Below are positions 18,319 to 27,772 of a stretch of DNA of 35,715 nucleotides, piece by piece. Made by a program: the position numbers and the translations under genes. The DNA comes from Bacteroidales bacterium. GTDB lineage: Bacteria; Bacteroidota; Bacteroidia; Bacteroidales; UBA7960. Location of the stretch: contig SKUN01000164.1 in NCBI GenBank assembly GCA_007129945.1, positions 1-35,715 of the forward strand, in the 5' to 3' direction. The notes under the pieces were generated by a model. The model saw only the letters and a program-made list of their open reading frames with translations. It made no database searches and was not told the DNA's origin. Each line of letters opens with the position of its first letter. The stretch's first letter is position 1.

Positions 18319-20193
18319 ATGACATTATATGCTTTTTTTTCTTTTGTGGCCTTGCTGCTTTATCTTCAAGCGGCCATTTACGTTTGGAAGGCCATGCCTC
18401 CCGATAACGTGCATCGCTCTTTTGTGTTTCTTTCACTTTCGCTGGCCTGGATGAGTCTTTGCTATTTGCTTTTCAGCTTTTTTGATCAGTCCGGAGTGGT
18501 ATATCTTCTTGATCGTATGGCTGTTATAGCCAGGTATTTGTTTCCCGTACTATTGGTCTGGTTTTTTATGCATTTTACCCAGAACCAGTCCGCGTGGTGG
18601 AAGAGATTTGTTTTTTTCGGGATGCTTCCGCTGGCTGCCGGCCTTATTCTGACCTATTTGTGGGAAGCATCTTCCCTTAAACAGTTTTACCGGGGCGAGG
18701 ACAGCCTTTGGTATTTCAATCCGGCCGGATATGCCTGGTGGTTTCATCTTTCCGCATTGTACTTTGCAGGCGGTGCTTTTGCCTGTTTGTGGTTATTGTA
18801 TTCCAGGGCAAATAACCGACGGCCTTCTTTTTCCAATAAGGAAAAACTTCAGCGACTGATCATGGGGGTGTCTTTAATGCTGTTGATGGGTACTGCCATG
18901 ATCACTGAACTCACGCCGCTCCTGGCCTGGGGGGTTTTTGTTCCTGAAACCGGTCATCTTACCACGGTTCCACTGATGGCGGGTTTGTTCTTCCCGCTGA
19001 CCTTACTGAATCCCCGACGTTTTTTCCGTGACGAACTTGCCGACCAGTTTATCCGCAGGATACGGCAGTTTGTTTTTTACCTTGACCGCACCGGCCAGAT
19101 TTATGCCATGAACCGGTTTGCCCAGGATGTGTTGCAGTATCCCCGTCATCAGCTTGTTTATAAAAATGCGGAGGATCTGTTCTTCCGCCCTCCCATTGTC
19201 CGAAAACAGCTGGATAGGGCAAGGGGAAATCTGGACACCAAGGTAGTCGCATGTTCTCTTATTTCCGCTGAAGGAAATCTGATCCCGGTCAGGGTTTCCA
19301 TAATCAGGGTGCACGATACCTTTCGAAATATCGTCGGGTTTGTGTTGCTGGGGGTGGACAACAGACAAAAGCTTGAATTGCATATAGAGGTCAGAAAACG
19401 TAACCGGGTCAGGGCAGCTCTTGATGAACTTCGGGCAGGGCTGGAAAAACGTGTGGAACGAAGACGGGAGGAGCTGATTGAGGCCAATAAAAAACTTGAT
19501 GATGAGATTGCCCGCCGTGAAAGAATTGAGGAACAGCTCCGCAAAGAACTTTCGGTGAAAGATGAGATGCTGCGGGAGATCCATCACAGGGTAAAGAATA
19601 ATGTTCAGATGATTGTATCACTTGTGAATATGGCATACAGTCAGAAAAGGCTCCCTGACCACGAACATGAAAAATTCGGAAAAATTGTGAAACGGGTACG
19701 GGAAATATCCCAGATACATGAAAATCTGTATGATTCTCCGTACATCGGGAAGATTAAATTTGGCAATTTTATCCGTGCTACTGCCAGTGAGTTAAAGGGG
19801 CGTTTTATAAGGCGCAAAGATGTGTACTTCAGGGTTAAGCACGGGAAAGAGGAAATCTCTATTGACCTGGCCATCCCTTGCGGCATAATCGTTTATGAGT
19901 TGCTGACCAATGCACTGATTCACGCCTTTCCGGAAGAAAAAACCAGAGACCTTCCCGTATTTGCCTATTCGTTTGTGAATATAGAATTTTATAAAGAAGA
20001 GGAAGAATATCATTTGGTTGTCTGGGACAATGGCCGGGGGTTGCCCTTAACAGACGGCATGCCGGCTGAAACAGGAATCGGCCTTAACCTGGTTCATGCA
20101 TTGGTCAGTGATTACCTTAACGGAAGCATTTCTTATTCAACGCATAAAGGCACCAGGGTAATTGTCCGTTTCACCGATAATCATTTATCATAA
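18319..20193 (+). CDS. 7TM sensor histidine kinase with PAS and HisKA_2/HATPase domains
   Basis: Seven hydrophobic N-terminal helices, a PAS-like segment, coiled coil, DEMLREIHHRVKNNVQMIVSLVNMAYSQ (HisKA_2 H-box), N-box YELLTNALIHAFPEE, G1 VWDNGRGLP, and GIGLNLVHALV. Confidence 0.92.
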   Translation: MTLYAFFSFVALLLYLQAAIYVWKAMPPDNVHRSFVFLSLSLAWMSLCYLLFSFFDQSGVVYLLDRMAVIARYLFPVLLVWFFMHFTQNQSAWWKRFVFFGMLPLAAGLILTYLWEASSLKQFYRGEDSLWYFNPAGYAWWFHLSALYFAGGAFACLWLLYSRANNRRPSFSNKEKLQRLIMGVSLMLLMGTAMITELTPLLAWGVFVPETGHLTTVPLMAGLFFPLTLLNPRRFFRDELADQFIRRIRQFVFYLDRTGQIYAMNRFAQDVLQYPRHQLVYKNAEDLFFRPPIVRKQLDRARGNLDTKVVACSLISAEGNLIPVRVSIIRVHDTFRNIVGFVLLGVDNRQKLELHIEVRKRNRVRAALDELRAGLEKRVERRREELIEANKKLDDEIARRERIEEQLRKELSVKDEMLREIHHRVKNNVQMIVSLVNMAYSQKRLPDHEHEKFGKIVKRVREISQIHENLYDSPYIGKIKFGNFIRATASELKGRFIRRKDVYFRVKHGKEEISIDLAIPCGIIVYELLTNALIHAFPEEKTRDLPVFAYSFVNIEFYKEEEEYHLVVWDNGRGLPLTDGMPAETGIGLNLVHALVSDYLNGSISYSTHKGTRVIVRFTDNHLS

Positions 20194-20204
20194 TTAAGTC
20201 AATT

Positions 20205-22085
20205 ATGCAGTGGGTTTTGTTTTTTTCTTTGCTGGTGGCCCTGTTCTACTTTCAGGCAGGCCTTTACCTGCTTTGGAAAAATCCCGAAGCAAAATTTAAC
20301 CGTTGGTTTTTCGGCCTGACGGTGTATTTTGGTATCTGGTCACTGACCTTGTCTTTCACTTATTTGCCCGTATTTGAACCTCATGTTGCGTGCTGGGAAT
20401 TGATTGTACTCATAGGTTTGTCCTTACTTCCCTATATGTTGGTGCGTTTTTTTGCTTTGCTGACCACCCTGCCCGATAAAAACCACCGGCTTTGGAATCG
20501 CGGATTACTGCTGCCGGGCCTTGTTTTCCTGCTTGTGTTTGTTGTGGAGTTCCTGCTCCTTCTTCTGGCAGGTGATGATGGAGACCGGCATTTGGTTTTT
20601 GAGCTGGCCACTTACCTTTTATATCTGATGATGATAATTGCCGGTAGCAGGCTTTTTGGAATGCTGGGCCGCTGGCAGCGGGGGTTGCAGCGAACCGGCG
20701 AACGTAAACAGTATCAGCTTGCTTTTTACACATTGTTGCTGGCTATTTTCTTTATGCTTTGGTTTGACTATCTGCTTCCCGCATTTGCCGAATCGGCTCA
20801 CCTGAAACTGCCTCATATGTATTTTTTCCCGTTGTTTTTCGGACTGACATTCGGGTACCTGAAATATCATCTTTATTCTCCGCTTCCTTCTGAAAGCGCC
20901 CGGAGGCTAATGGAAGAATTGCAACAGCTTGTCTTTTTCTGTGATGAAGAAGGGAGGATTGTTTATGCAAACACATTTAGCATAGAGCTTATGAGGAGGG
21001 AACATGGTGAAGTAAGGGGAAGCAGCCTGGTTGATTTTTTTGAAAACGAAGTTGCCCTGGAAAAGCTTATACGCAGGGGGAGGCATACCGGTCATTCAGG
21101 GCCTTTGGAAATGCATATGCGGACTTCCGGCGGAGATGTTATTCCTGTCAATCTTTATTGTGCGGAATTATCAGACAAATTCGATGATTCTCACGGAATT
21201 GTGATCTATGGGGAAGATATGCGTTCAGCACTGGCGCTGGAAGAGGAAGTCAGGCAACGAATCCTGATGGAAGAAACCATTCGCAATGAAAGTAAAGCCC
21301 TTGAGGCAGAAACCGAAAATCGTACCCGGGAGGTTGCCCGATCGGTAAGGGAGGCACAGCAAAGAATGACTGAGAGGGTGCAAGCCGAGGAAGCCATTAA
21401 AATTGAAATTGCGGAAATGGAGGTGATGCTGGAGGAAATTCACCACCGTGTCAAAAAAAACCTGAGGATATTTCTTTCACTGATTGGCACCAGTGTCGAA
21501 CCGGAAAAGATTCCGCATGAATTCAATAGCCTGGCCGACTTGCATCAAAGGATTCATGCTCTTTTAATGGTTCATGAGCACGCTTCCCCTGAGATTAACT
21601 ACAGCAATGTGAACTTCAAGGGGTTTTTGTCAGGTCTGGCGGACCGGTTTGACCACCTTTTTGGGATCGACGCGAAAGGGGACTCCTGTTTCTCGATCCG
21701 GGCTGAGGAGATTTTGCTGCCGGCCGATCAGGCTTTGCCGCTGGGCCTTGTGATCAACGAACTATTCAGTTATATATGCAATTGCAATCATGCCACGAAC
21801 AAAAAAAGGGGGAAAGGGCATGGGCATAATTCGGAAATAGAGTTAAACCTCTGGAAGGATAAGAAAAATCAATGCTGTTTACTGATCTCTTTCCCAGAGT
21901 TCTCATGGCCGGAAATTCATCCGGAAACGGTCCATGGCTGCCAGGAGATACAGCTTGCGAGAATGTTGGTCGAGGAACAGCTCAGCGGAGAGTTCCATCT
22001 GGAAAAAGAGGCGGGGTTTCGGTTGCGCATTTCGTTTCCTTTCCATATTCCCCGGCGGGAGGTATATCATTACCATATCCATTAA
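20205..22085 (+). CDS. Paralogous 7TM-PAS-HisKA_2 protein with degenerate ATPase domain (candidate pseudokinase)
   Basis: Starts 11 bp after the preceding kinase with the same architecture. It keeps EIHHRVKKNLRIFLSLIG but has FSYICNC in place of the TNALIHA N-box and SFPEFSWPE in place of DNGRGLP. Confidence 0.85.
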   Translation: MQWVLFFSLLVALFYFQAGLYLLWKNPEAKFNRWFFGLTVYFGIWSLTLSFTYLPVFEPHVACWELIVLIGLSLLPYMLVRFFALLTTLPDKNHRLWNRGLLLPGLVFLLVFVVEFLLLLLAGDDGDRHLVFELATYLLYLMMIIAGSRLFGMLGRWQRGLQRTGERKQYQLAFYTLLLAIFFMLWFDYLLPAFAESAHLKLPHMYFFPLFFGLTFGYLKYHLYSPLPSESARRLMEELQQLVFFCDEEGRIVYANTFSIELMRREHGEVRGSSLVDFFENEVALEKLIRRGRHTGHSGPLEMHMRTSGGDVIPVNLYCAELSDKFDDSHGIVIYGEDMRSALALEEEVRQRILMEETIRNESKALEAETENRTREVARSVREAQQRMTERVQAEEAIKIEIAEMEVMLEEIHHRVKKNLRIFLSLIGTSVEPEKIPHEFNSLADLHQRIHALLMVHEHASPEINYSNVNFKGFLSGLADRFDHLFGIDAKGDSCFSIRAEEILLPADQALPLGLVINELFSYICNCNHATNKKRGKGHGHNSEIELNLWKDKKNQCCLLISFPEFSWPEIHPETVHGCQEIQLARMLVEEQLSGEFHLEKEAGFRLRISFPFHIPRREVYHYHIH

Positions 22086-22229
22086 GCTTTAAAGCCCACG
22101 GGCGTTTTACGCTGAAGTACCGGGGACTGGGATCGGTTATGACGATGTTTCTGATAATGGTAGAAAATAAAAACAATACCGGGCCTTTAAGCGTTAAAAA
22201 AATGTTGATGCAATTGACGGAAAAAATTG

Positions 22230-22237
22230 TACATTTG
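22230..22237 (+). promoter_or_regulatory. Bacteroidota -7 box (TACATTTG) upstream of the zapB-like/zapA genes
   Basis: TACATTTG matches TAnnTTTG. TTG elements lie upstream at 22205 and 22214. It is 27 nt before the ATG at 22264. Confidence 0.45.
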
Positions 22238-22263
22238 TATTAGGCTAAAATGTCTTTGACAGG

Positions 22264-22551
22264 ATGGATGAATTATCACTGATCGTTGAAGCGATCCGTA
22301 ACAAGGTTAAACGATTGCTGATCAGCAATACGAATTTGAAGGACCGGATAAGTGAGCTGGAGGGAGAAAAGAAGCAGCTGGAGGAAATGCTTTCCGATTC
22401 TGAAAATAGGATCAATCAGCTGGAGACAGCACTGACACGCGAACAGCTGGTAAAAGGTCTTGGTGATAGTAATTCCGTCAGAGCCGTGCAAAAAGTTGAT
22501 GAACTTTTGCGGGAAATCGAGAAATGTCATGTGCTTTTAAACAACAGGTAA
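22264..22551 (+). CDS. Small coiled-coil protein (ZapB-like) encoded directly upstream of zapA
   Basis: 95 aa, heptad-rich (NTNLKDRISELEGEKKQLEEMLSDSENRINQLETAL), 11 bp upstream of zapA. Confidence 0.7.
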   Translation: MDELSLIVEAIRNKVKRLLISNTNLKDRISELEGEKKQLEEMLSDSENRINQLETALTREQLVKGLGDSNSVRAVQKVDELLREIEKCHVLLNNR

Positions 22552-22562
22552 GCACAGTTTGT

Positions 22563-22862
22563 ATGAAAGATCAACTGATATCAGTTATAATTGCAGAACG
22601 TCCTTACAGGCTCGCTGTCAGCAGCCAGGCTGAAGAGGAGACCTTCAGAAGGGCAGCGAAGTTGGTAGATGAAAAGATGAAAGAATATGCCGGTAATTAC
22701 GCCTTCCGTGATACGCAGGACTTACTGGCAATGGTGAATCTGCAATTTGCTGTTGAATGTTTAAGTTTGTCTGATACGGCGGCACAACATGATAAATTGA
22801 AACAGGAACTGGAGGAGGTTGATCATCTGCTGGAAAGCAAATTGTTGGGAAAAAGCCAATAG
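22563..22862 (+). CDS. zapA: Cell division protein ZapA
   Basis: VIIAERPYRLAVSSQAEEETFRRAAKLVDEKMKEY...TQDLLAMVNLQFAVECL: ZapA N-terminal domain followed by a C-terminal coiled coil. Confidence 0.85.
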   Translation: MKDQLISVIIAERPYRLAVSSQAEEETFRRAAKLVDEKMKEYAGNYAFRDTQDLLAMVNLQFAVECLSLSDTAAQHDKLKQELEEVDHLLESKLLGKSQ

Positions 22863-22884
22863 CTCTTTGAAAATATTTCGATAC

Positions 22885-23090
22885 AACCCGCATTAATTCA
22901 AATGTACGTTTTAGAAACTCAACACTACTAAAATTTAGGGTAAGTTTCATGGTCTCTAGAACAGGCCTCAATATTACCGGGAAACCGGTAATACCCTGCA
23001 AAGGGCAGTGGAAGTTCGAAAGATCCTGACCCCCTAATCTTGTATTCAGGGGTTTCTCAAAACCTCATTGAATTCAATGCGGGTTTTTTT
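22885..23090 (+). ncRNA. ssrS: 6S RNA-like (ssrS / Bacteroidales-1 type) structured RNA
   Basis: About 205-nt noncoding gap between zapA and rny. The ends pair as a long rod: AACCCGCATTAATTCAAATG (22885-22904) with CATTGAATTCAATGCGGGTT (23066-23085), then TTTTAGAAACTC with GGGTTTCTCAAAA. An internal hairpin ATTACCGG-GAAA-CCGGTAAT and a 3' T-run are present. zapA-ssrS adjacency is also known in E. coli. Confidence 0.8.
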
Positions 23091-23118
23091 TATTCATTTA
23101 ACACAAACCAATTGTGAT

Positions 23119-24678
23119 ATGATCCTATTATTGAATGCCAACGTGATATTAATTGTTGTCATTTCGGCCATATCGCTGGGACTCGGGGTGCTGATCGCCG
23201 GCACTGTATTGCGTAAATCTGTTTTGCGCAAGAGTAACCAGATACTTAAAGAAGCCACCTCGGAGGCAGAGGTGCTGAAAAAGGAGAAAATACTTCAGGC
23301 AAAAGAAAAATTTTTGCAGCTGAAGGCCGAACATGAAAAGTATGTTGCCGAAAAGAACCATCAGCTATCCCAGGCTGAAAACAAACTCAAACAGAAAGAG
23401 TCTTCTTTTTCCCAAAAAATGGAAGAACTCAGTCGAAAGCAGAACGAGGTCAGTGCAATTCGCGAAAACCTGAACAATCAGCTTGAGATTCTCAATAACA
23501 AGCAGGCCGATCTGGATAAAACTTATAAACGGCAGCTTGAGGAACTGGAAAGCATCAGCGGAATGTCTGCGCAGGAAGCGAAACTGCAGCTTGTGGAAAC
23601 ACTCAAACAGGAAGCCCAGTCTGACGCACAGTCTTACATCAGGGAAGTAATGGAAGAGGCTAAGCTGACGTCCAATATGGAATCCAAAAAACTGGTCATT
23701 CAGTCTCTTCAACGGACCGCTACGGAGGTCGCTATTGAAAACTCCGTTTCTGTATTTCCGATTGAAAGCGATGAGATCAAGGGAAGGGTCATCGGGCGCG
23801 AAGGCCGAAATATTCGGGCACTGGAAGCTGCCACCGGTGTGGAGATCATTGTGGATGACACACCGGAAGCCATCATCCTGAGCGGATTTGACCCCGTCCG
23901 GCGTGAGATAGCCCGGTTATCCCTGCATAAACTGGTTACGGACGGACGCATTCATCCTGCACGGATTGAAGAAGTTGTTGCCAAAACCCAGAAACAAATT
24001 GAACAGGAGATCATCGATATCGGGAAGCGAACCACGATTGACCTTGGGATACACGGGATGCATCACGAGCTTATCAGGCTGGTGGGTCGGATGAAGTATC
24101 GTTCCTCTTACGGGCAGAATCTGCTCCAGCACTCCAAAGAAGTAGCCAACCTGGCTGCCACCATGGCCGCTGAACTTGGACTGAATCCAAAAGTAGCCAA
24201 ACGTGCGGCCCTGTTGCATGATATTGGAAAGGTGCCGGATAATGAGCCTGAATTGCCCCACGCTGTACTTGGAATGAAACTGGCCGAAAAGTATAAAGAG
24301 AAGCCTGAAGTATGTAATGCAATTGGTTCGCACCACGACGAAGTGGAGATGGAAAGCCTGATTTCACCCATTATCCAGATATGCGACTCCATTTCAGGCG
24401 CCCGCCCCGGAGCCCGCCGTGAAGTTGTAGAATCCTATATAAAGCGCCTCAATGACCTGGAAGAACTCGCTTTGTCTTATCCGGGGGTAGTGAAAACTTA
24501 TGCCATACAAGCTGGTCGTGAGTTGCGCGTAATTGTGGGAAGTGAGAAGATCTCCGATGCGGAGGCTGATCAGATCTCCCAGGATCTGAGCAAGAAAATT
24601 CAGACGGAGATGACCTATCCCGGTCAGATCAAGATTACCGTTATTCGTGAAACAAGGGCAGTGGCTTATGCCAAATAG
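23119..24678 (+). CDS. rny: Ribonuclease Y
   Basis: N-terminal TM, long coiled coil, KH domain ([55 protein letters not shown]), HD motif [12 protein letters not shown]-terminal [16 protein letters not shown]. The ORF track start at 23068 would lie inside the RNA closing stem, so ATG 23119 is preferred. Confidence 0.95.
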   Translation: MILLLNANVILIVVISAISLGLGVLIAGTVLRKSVLRKSNQILKEATSEAEVLKKEKILQAKEKFLQLKAEHEKYVAEKNHQLSQAENKLKQKESSFSQKMEELSRKQNEVSAIRENLNNQLEILNNKQADLDKTYKRQLEELESISGMSAQEAKLQLVETLKQEAQSDAQSYIREVMEEAKLTSNMESKKLVIQSLQRTATEVAIENSVSVFPIESDEIKGRVIGREGRNIRALEAATGVEIIVDDTPEAIILSGFDPVRREIARLSLHKLVTDGRIHPARIEEVVAKTQKQIEQEIIDIGKRTTIDLGIHGMHHELIRLVGRMKYRSSYGQNLLQHSKEVANLAATMAAELGLNPKVAKRAALLHDIGKVPDNEPELPHAVLGMKLAEKYKEKPEVCNAIGSHHDEVEMESLISPIIQICDSISGARPGARREVVESYIKRLNDLEELALSYPGVVKTYAIQAGRELRVIVGSEKISDAEADQISQDLSKKIQTEMTYPGQIKITVIRETRAVAYAK

Positions 24679-24750
24679 GGGATAAGCGTAAGAGAGCATA
24701 CCGGTATACTTCACCCCTTCTATATTACCGGGTTTCACAATGCATTCAGG

Positions 24751-24786
24751 AAAGGTAGAAGTCGGATATTCCGGTTTTTACCTTTT
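24751..24786 (+). terminator. Intrinsic terminator-like hairpin after rny
   Basis: AAAGGTAgaagtCGGatatTCCGgttttTACCTTTTC: stem AAAGGTA/TACCTTT with an inner CGG/CCG pairing, followed by T-rich sequence. Confidence 0.5.
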
Positions 24787-24937
24787 CTGTTTTCAGCCCG
24801 ATCATCATGAGTTGATTCCGGACTGTCAGTAAACAAATTCTCCTTTCTGCTGTTCTATTTTGGTGAATACGAGCAGTTTTGTCGGGTTTCAGACGTCTTT
24901 TCCGAAAATTGTGTATCTTTAAAAAGGATTATTGCCT

Positions 24938-25450
24938 ATGAAGTATATCGGAACAATCATAATAATGCTGGCGGTATTTGCAGGACTGAACTTTTTCCCG
25001 GTCTATGCCTCGCCCGTTTCAGCGGAAGACAAAGAAATTGAGGTTATGGACTTCGACACCTTTTCCCCGCGATTGGAAATGGACAACGACTCGGTTTACG
25101 TAATCAATTTCTGGGCGACCTGGTGCGCCCCATGTGTCAGGGAACTCCCGGCGTTTGAGCAACTGAATGAAACCTACAGCGACCGGAAGGTAAAGGTGAT
25201 TCTTGTGAGTCTCGACAATCCGGATCTGATTGATGACCGGGTTATTCCTTTTATGGAACGAATGGACCTTCAAAGCGAGGTGTTATTGCTTGATGATCCG
25301 AATTCTAACCGCTGGATCCCTTTAGTTAGTGAAGAGTGGAGCGGAGCCATTCCTGCAACGGTGATCTATTCTGCCGGCCACCGGAGCTTTCATGAAAGGG
25401 AGTTTGAATTTGATGAACTGGAAGAAATTGTGTTACCCTTAATCCAATAA
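24938..25450 (+). CDS. TlpA-like thioredoxin-fold protein (exported)
   Basis: Signal peptide and INFWATWCAPCVRELPAFEQLNETY (WCxxC). Confidence 0.9.
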   Translation: MKYIGTIIIMLAVFAGLNFFPVYASPVSAEDKEIEVMDFDTFSPRLEMDNDSVYVINFWATWCAPCVRELPAFEQLNETYSDRKVKVILVSLDNPDLIDDRVIPFMERMDLQSEVLLLDDPNSNRWIPLVSEEWSGAIPATVIYSAGHRSFHEREFEFDELEEIVLPLIQ

Positions 25451-25476
25451 ATCTTTATTAACCAAACTCGAAAACA

Positions 25477-26076
25477 ATGAAAAAGGTCTTTTTGCTTTTA
25501 TTGATTGGTATATATAGTACCGGGCTGTTCGCACAGGGGTACGAGGTTGGCGATATTGCCACAGATTTTCGCCTGTTGAATGTGGACGGCAATTATGTGT
25601 CCATGGCTGATTACGAAGATGCAAAAGGAATTGTCCTGATCTTTTCCTGTAATCATTGCCCCTATGTGGTTGCTTACGAAGACAGGATGATCGAACTGCA
25701 TAATACTTATGCACCCAAAGGCTTTCCTGTGGTCGCCGTAAACCCCAATGACTCCATTGCTGAACCAAGAGATTCCTACACCAAAATGATCGAAAGGGCA
25801 GAGGAAAAGAACTTCCCCTTTGATTACCTTGTGGATGCAGATCAGCTTATTTATCCCGAGTATGGCGCTACGCGCACACCTCACGTTTATCTTCTGAAAA
25901 AAGAAGGAGATCAGTTCAGGGTCGCCTATATCGGTGCCATTGATGACAATTACAGGGATGCGTCTGCGGTGGAAGAGCACTTCCTGGCCAATGCCATAGA
26001 TGCCTTGCTTGCCGGCGAGCACCCGGATCCTGATTATACCAGGGCCATTGGCTGTACCATTAAGGTTCAGGACTGA
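25477..26076 (+). CDS. Thioredoxin-like/AhpC-TSA-type redoxin (exported)
   Basis: Signal peptide (LLLIGIYSTGLFAQGY), DFRLLNVDGNYVSMADY, IFSCNHCPYVVAYEDRM (CNHC motif), GATRTPHVYLL. Confidence 0.88.
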   Translation: MKKVFLLLLIGIYSTGLFAQGYEVGDIATDFRLLNVDGNYVSMADYEDAKGIVLIFSCNHCPYVVAYEDRMIELHNTYAPKGFPVVAVNPNDSIAEPRDSYTKMIERAEEKNFPFDYLVDADQLIYPEYGATRTPHVYLLKKEGDQFRVAYIGAIDDNYRDASAVEEHFLANAIDALLAGEHPDPDYTRAIGCTIKVQD

Positions 26077-26143
26077 TTGGTGGAGGCATTTTCCTGTTGG
26101 ATACTGCCTCGTATGTCACTTTCCTGATGTCTGTGAAAATCTG

Positions 26144-26196
26144 AAAACCTGAAGCCCTGCCTGTCTGGATGTTTGCGGGTCTGGCTTCAGGTTTTT
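26144..26196 (+). terminator. Strong intrinsic terminator
   Basis: AAAACCTGAAGCC...GGCTTCAGGTTTTTATTTT: 13-bp perfect stem with a secondary CCTGC/GCGGG pairing inside, then a T-run. Confidence 0.8.
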
Positions 26197-26210
26197 ATTT
26201 TGAAATTATA

Positions 26211-26218
26211 TACCTTTG
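26211..26218 (+). promoter_or_regulatory. Bacteroidota -7 box (TACCTTTG) upstream of the ABC ATPase gene
   Basis: TACCTTTG matches TAnnTTTG, 42 nt before ATG 26260. No convincing -33 at the usual distance. Confidence 0.4.
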
Positions 26219-26259
26219 TCGCTCATGTAATAACTTGTTCACTAATTTTACTCCCTGCC

Positions 26260-27003
26260 ATGTCAGAAGAAATCATTCGCCTTACTTCCATCCACAAGAA
26301 TTATAAAGTTGGTATGGAAATCGTACGCGCACTGCGCGGTGTTTCCGTATCAATCCAACGCAATGAATATGTGGCACTGATGGGGCCTTCCGGATCCGGT
26401 AAATCCACACTGATGAATATCCTGGGTTGCCTTGACACCCCGACCAGTGGTGAATATTTTCTCAACGGCAAGGATGTCAGTAAATTACAGGACAATGAGC
26501 TGGCTGAGATCAGGAACAAGGAAATTGGTTTTGTGTTTCAGACCTTTAACCTGCTACCGAGAAGTACCGCCCTGGATAATGTAGCCTTGCCACTGGTTTA
26601 TGCGGGGCAGGCCAGGAGTGACCGATTTCGCCGTGCAGAGGAGGTTATGGAACAGGTAGGGCTCTCTGACCGGACGCATCATCGTCCCAATGAGTTATCA
26701 GGTGGGCAGCGGCAGCGTGTAGCTGTTGCCAGGGCTCTTGTAAACAATCCTTCCATCATTCTTGCCGATGAGCCCACCGGTAACCTTGATACAAAGACAT
26801 CCATTGAAATAATGGGATTGCTGCAGGATATCCATAATGCCGGGAATACGATTATCCTGGTAACACATGAAGAGGATATCGCATTGCATGCCCATCGTGT
26901 CATCCGTCTGCGCGACGGGGTGGTCGAATCAGACGAAGAAAACAAGGAGGTGGTTACCCTGGAGCAAACCAGGCCCGGAGTGCAATCAATGCCACCAATG
27001 TAG
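26260..27003 (+). CDS. ABC transporter ATP-binding protein (MacB/LolD type)
   Basis: Walker [27 protein letters not shown]-loop [52 protein letters not shown]. The ORF track start at 26173 runs through the promoter region; ATG 26260 is preferred. Confidence 0.95.
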   Translation: MSEEIIRLTSIHKNYKVGMEIVRALRGVSVSIQRNEYVALMGPSGSGKSTLMNILGCLDTPTSGEYFLNGKDVSKLQDNELAEIRNKEIGFVFQTFNLLPRSTALDNVALPLVYAGQARSDRFRRAEEVMEQVGLSDRTHHRPNELSGGQRQRVAVARALVNNPSIILADEPTGNLDTKTSIEIMGLLQDIHNAGNTIILVTHEEDIALHAHRVIRLRDGVVESDEENKEVVTLEQTRPGVQSMPPM

Positions 27004-27008
27004 TTCTT

Positions 27009-27048
27009 TTTCGCACGGAATATTTCTGTGCGAAATATTGATTTTTTT
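27009..27048 (+). terminator. Intrinsic terminator after the ABC ATPase gene
   Basis: TTTCGCACgGAAtatTTCtGTGCGAAA followed by tattgATTTTTTT. Confidence 0.65.
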
Positions 27049-27075
27049 CCGGAGACGGAAGAAACGGGAATGTGT

Positions 27076-27633
27076 ATGACTGAGTGGAAAATATATACCA
27101 AAACCGGCGACCGTGGGGAAACTTCGCTCCTTGGAGGACGCCGTGTGCCCAAATATCATCTGAAAATTGAAGCATATGGCACGGCCGACGAACTGAATTC
27201 CTTTATCGGTTTGTTGCGAGACCAGGGGATGAATGCATCATACAAACGGACTTTGCTGCGTATTCAGGAAAAGGTGTTTGTGGCAGAGTCACTTCTGGCT
27301 TGTGATCAAGGATGTAAACAGGACGAGTTGCCCGATATTACACAAGATGATATCCGTTTCCTGGAAAAGGAAATAGATGTCATGAATGAAGACCTGCCGG
27401 AGCTGAAGCATTTCATTCTTCCCGGGGGTAACCCAGCCGTATCCTATGCCCATGTTTGCCGTTGTGTATGCCGGCGCACGGAGCGAATTGTGATTCAACT
27501 CAGTGAACAGGAAGCCGTGAATGAAAAGGTGCTTCAGTTCTTTAACCGTTTGTCGGATTACTTTTTTGTACTGGCCAGAAAAATCGCTTATGATGCCGGT
27601 ATTGGCGACATTGAGTGGAAAGGAAAGCCGTAA
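27076..27633 (+). CDS. Cob(I)yrinic acid a,c-diamide / cob(I)alamin adenosyltransferase (PduO type)
   Basis: KIYTKTGDRGETSLLGGRRVPKYHLKIEAYGTADELNSFIGLLR, FILPGGNPAVSYAHVCRCVCRRTERIV, LQFFNRLSDYFFVLAR. The start is set to MTEWKIY because upstream in-frame codons overlap the terminator. Confidence 0.92.
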   Translation: MTEWKIYTKTGDRGETSLLGGRRVPKYHLKIEAYGTADELNSFIGLLRDQGMNASYKRTLLRIQEKVFVAESLLACDQGCKQDELPDITQDDIRFLEKEIDVMNEDLPELKHFILPGGNPAVSYAHVCRCVCRRTERIVIQLSEQEAVNEKVLQFFNRLSDYFFVLARKIAYDAGIGDIEWKGKP

Positions 27634-27650
27634 ACTTTTCCAAAAAAAGT

Positions 27651-27681
27651 TTTGTCCGGTAAGTGGAATGTGTTACTTTTG
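27651..27681 (+). promoter_or_regulatory. Bacteroidota promoter (TTTG-N19-TACTTTTG) for the tRNA gene
   Basis: TTTG at 27651-27654 and TACTTTTG at 27674-27681; the tRNA starts at 27693. Confidence 0.55.
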
Positions 27682-27692
27682 CAAAGCAAAAT

Positions 27693-27766
27693 CGGGGTGT
27701 GGCGCAGTTGGCTAGCGCACTTGCATGGGGTGCAAGGGGTCGGAAGTTCGAGTCTTCTCACCCCGA
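27693..27766 (+). tRNA. tRNA-Pro (anticodon GGG)
   Basis: Cloverleaf read by eye: acceptor CGGGGTG/CACCCCG, D-arm GCGC...GCGC, anticodon arm CTTGC-ATGGGGT-GCAAG (anticodon GGG), T-arm GGAAG-TTCGAGT-CTTCT, discriminator A. CCA is not encoded. Confidence 0.93.
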
Positions 27767-27772
27767 CAAAGC

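Noticed and set aside
21872-22243. 123-aa plus-strand ORF overlapping the end of the second kinase
   Set aside because: Out-of-frame overlap that runs through the promoter region of the zapB-like gene; no recognisable domain.
23068-23118. Extended RNase Y start ([17 protein letters not shown])
   Set aside because: It would begin inside the 3' arm of the 6S-like RNA stem. Standard RNase Y N-termini begin at the hydrophobic segment ([10 protein letters not shown]...).
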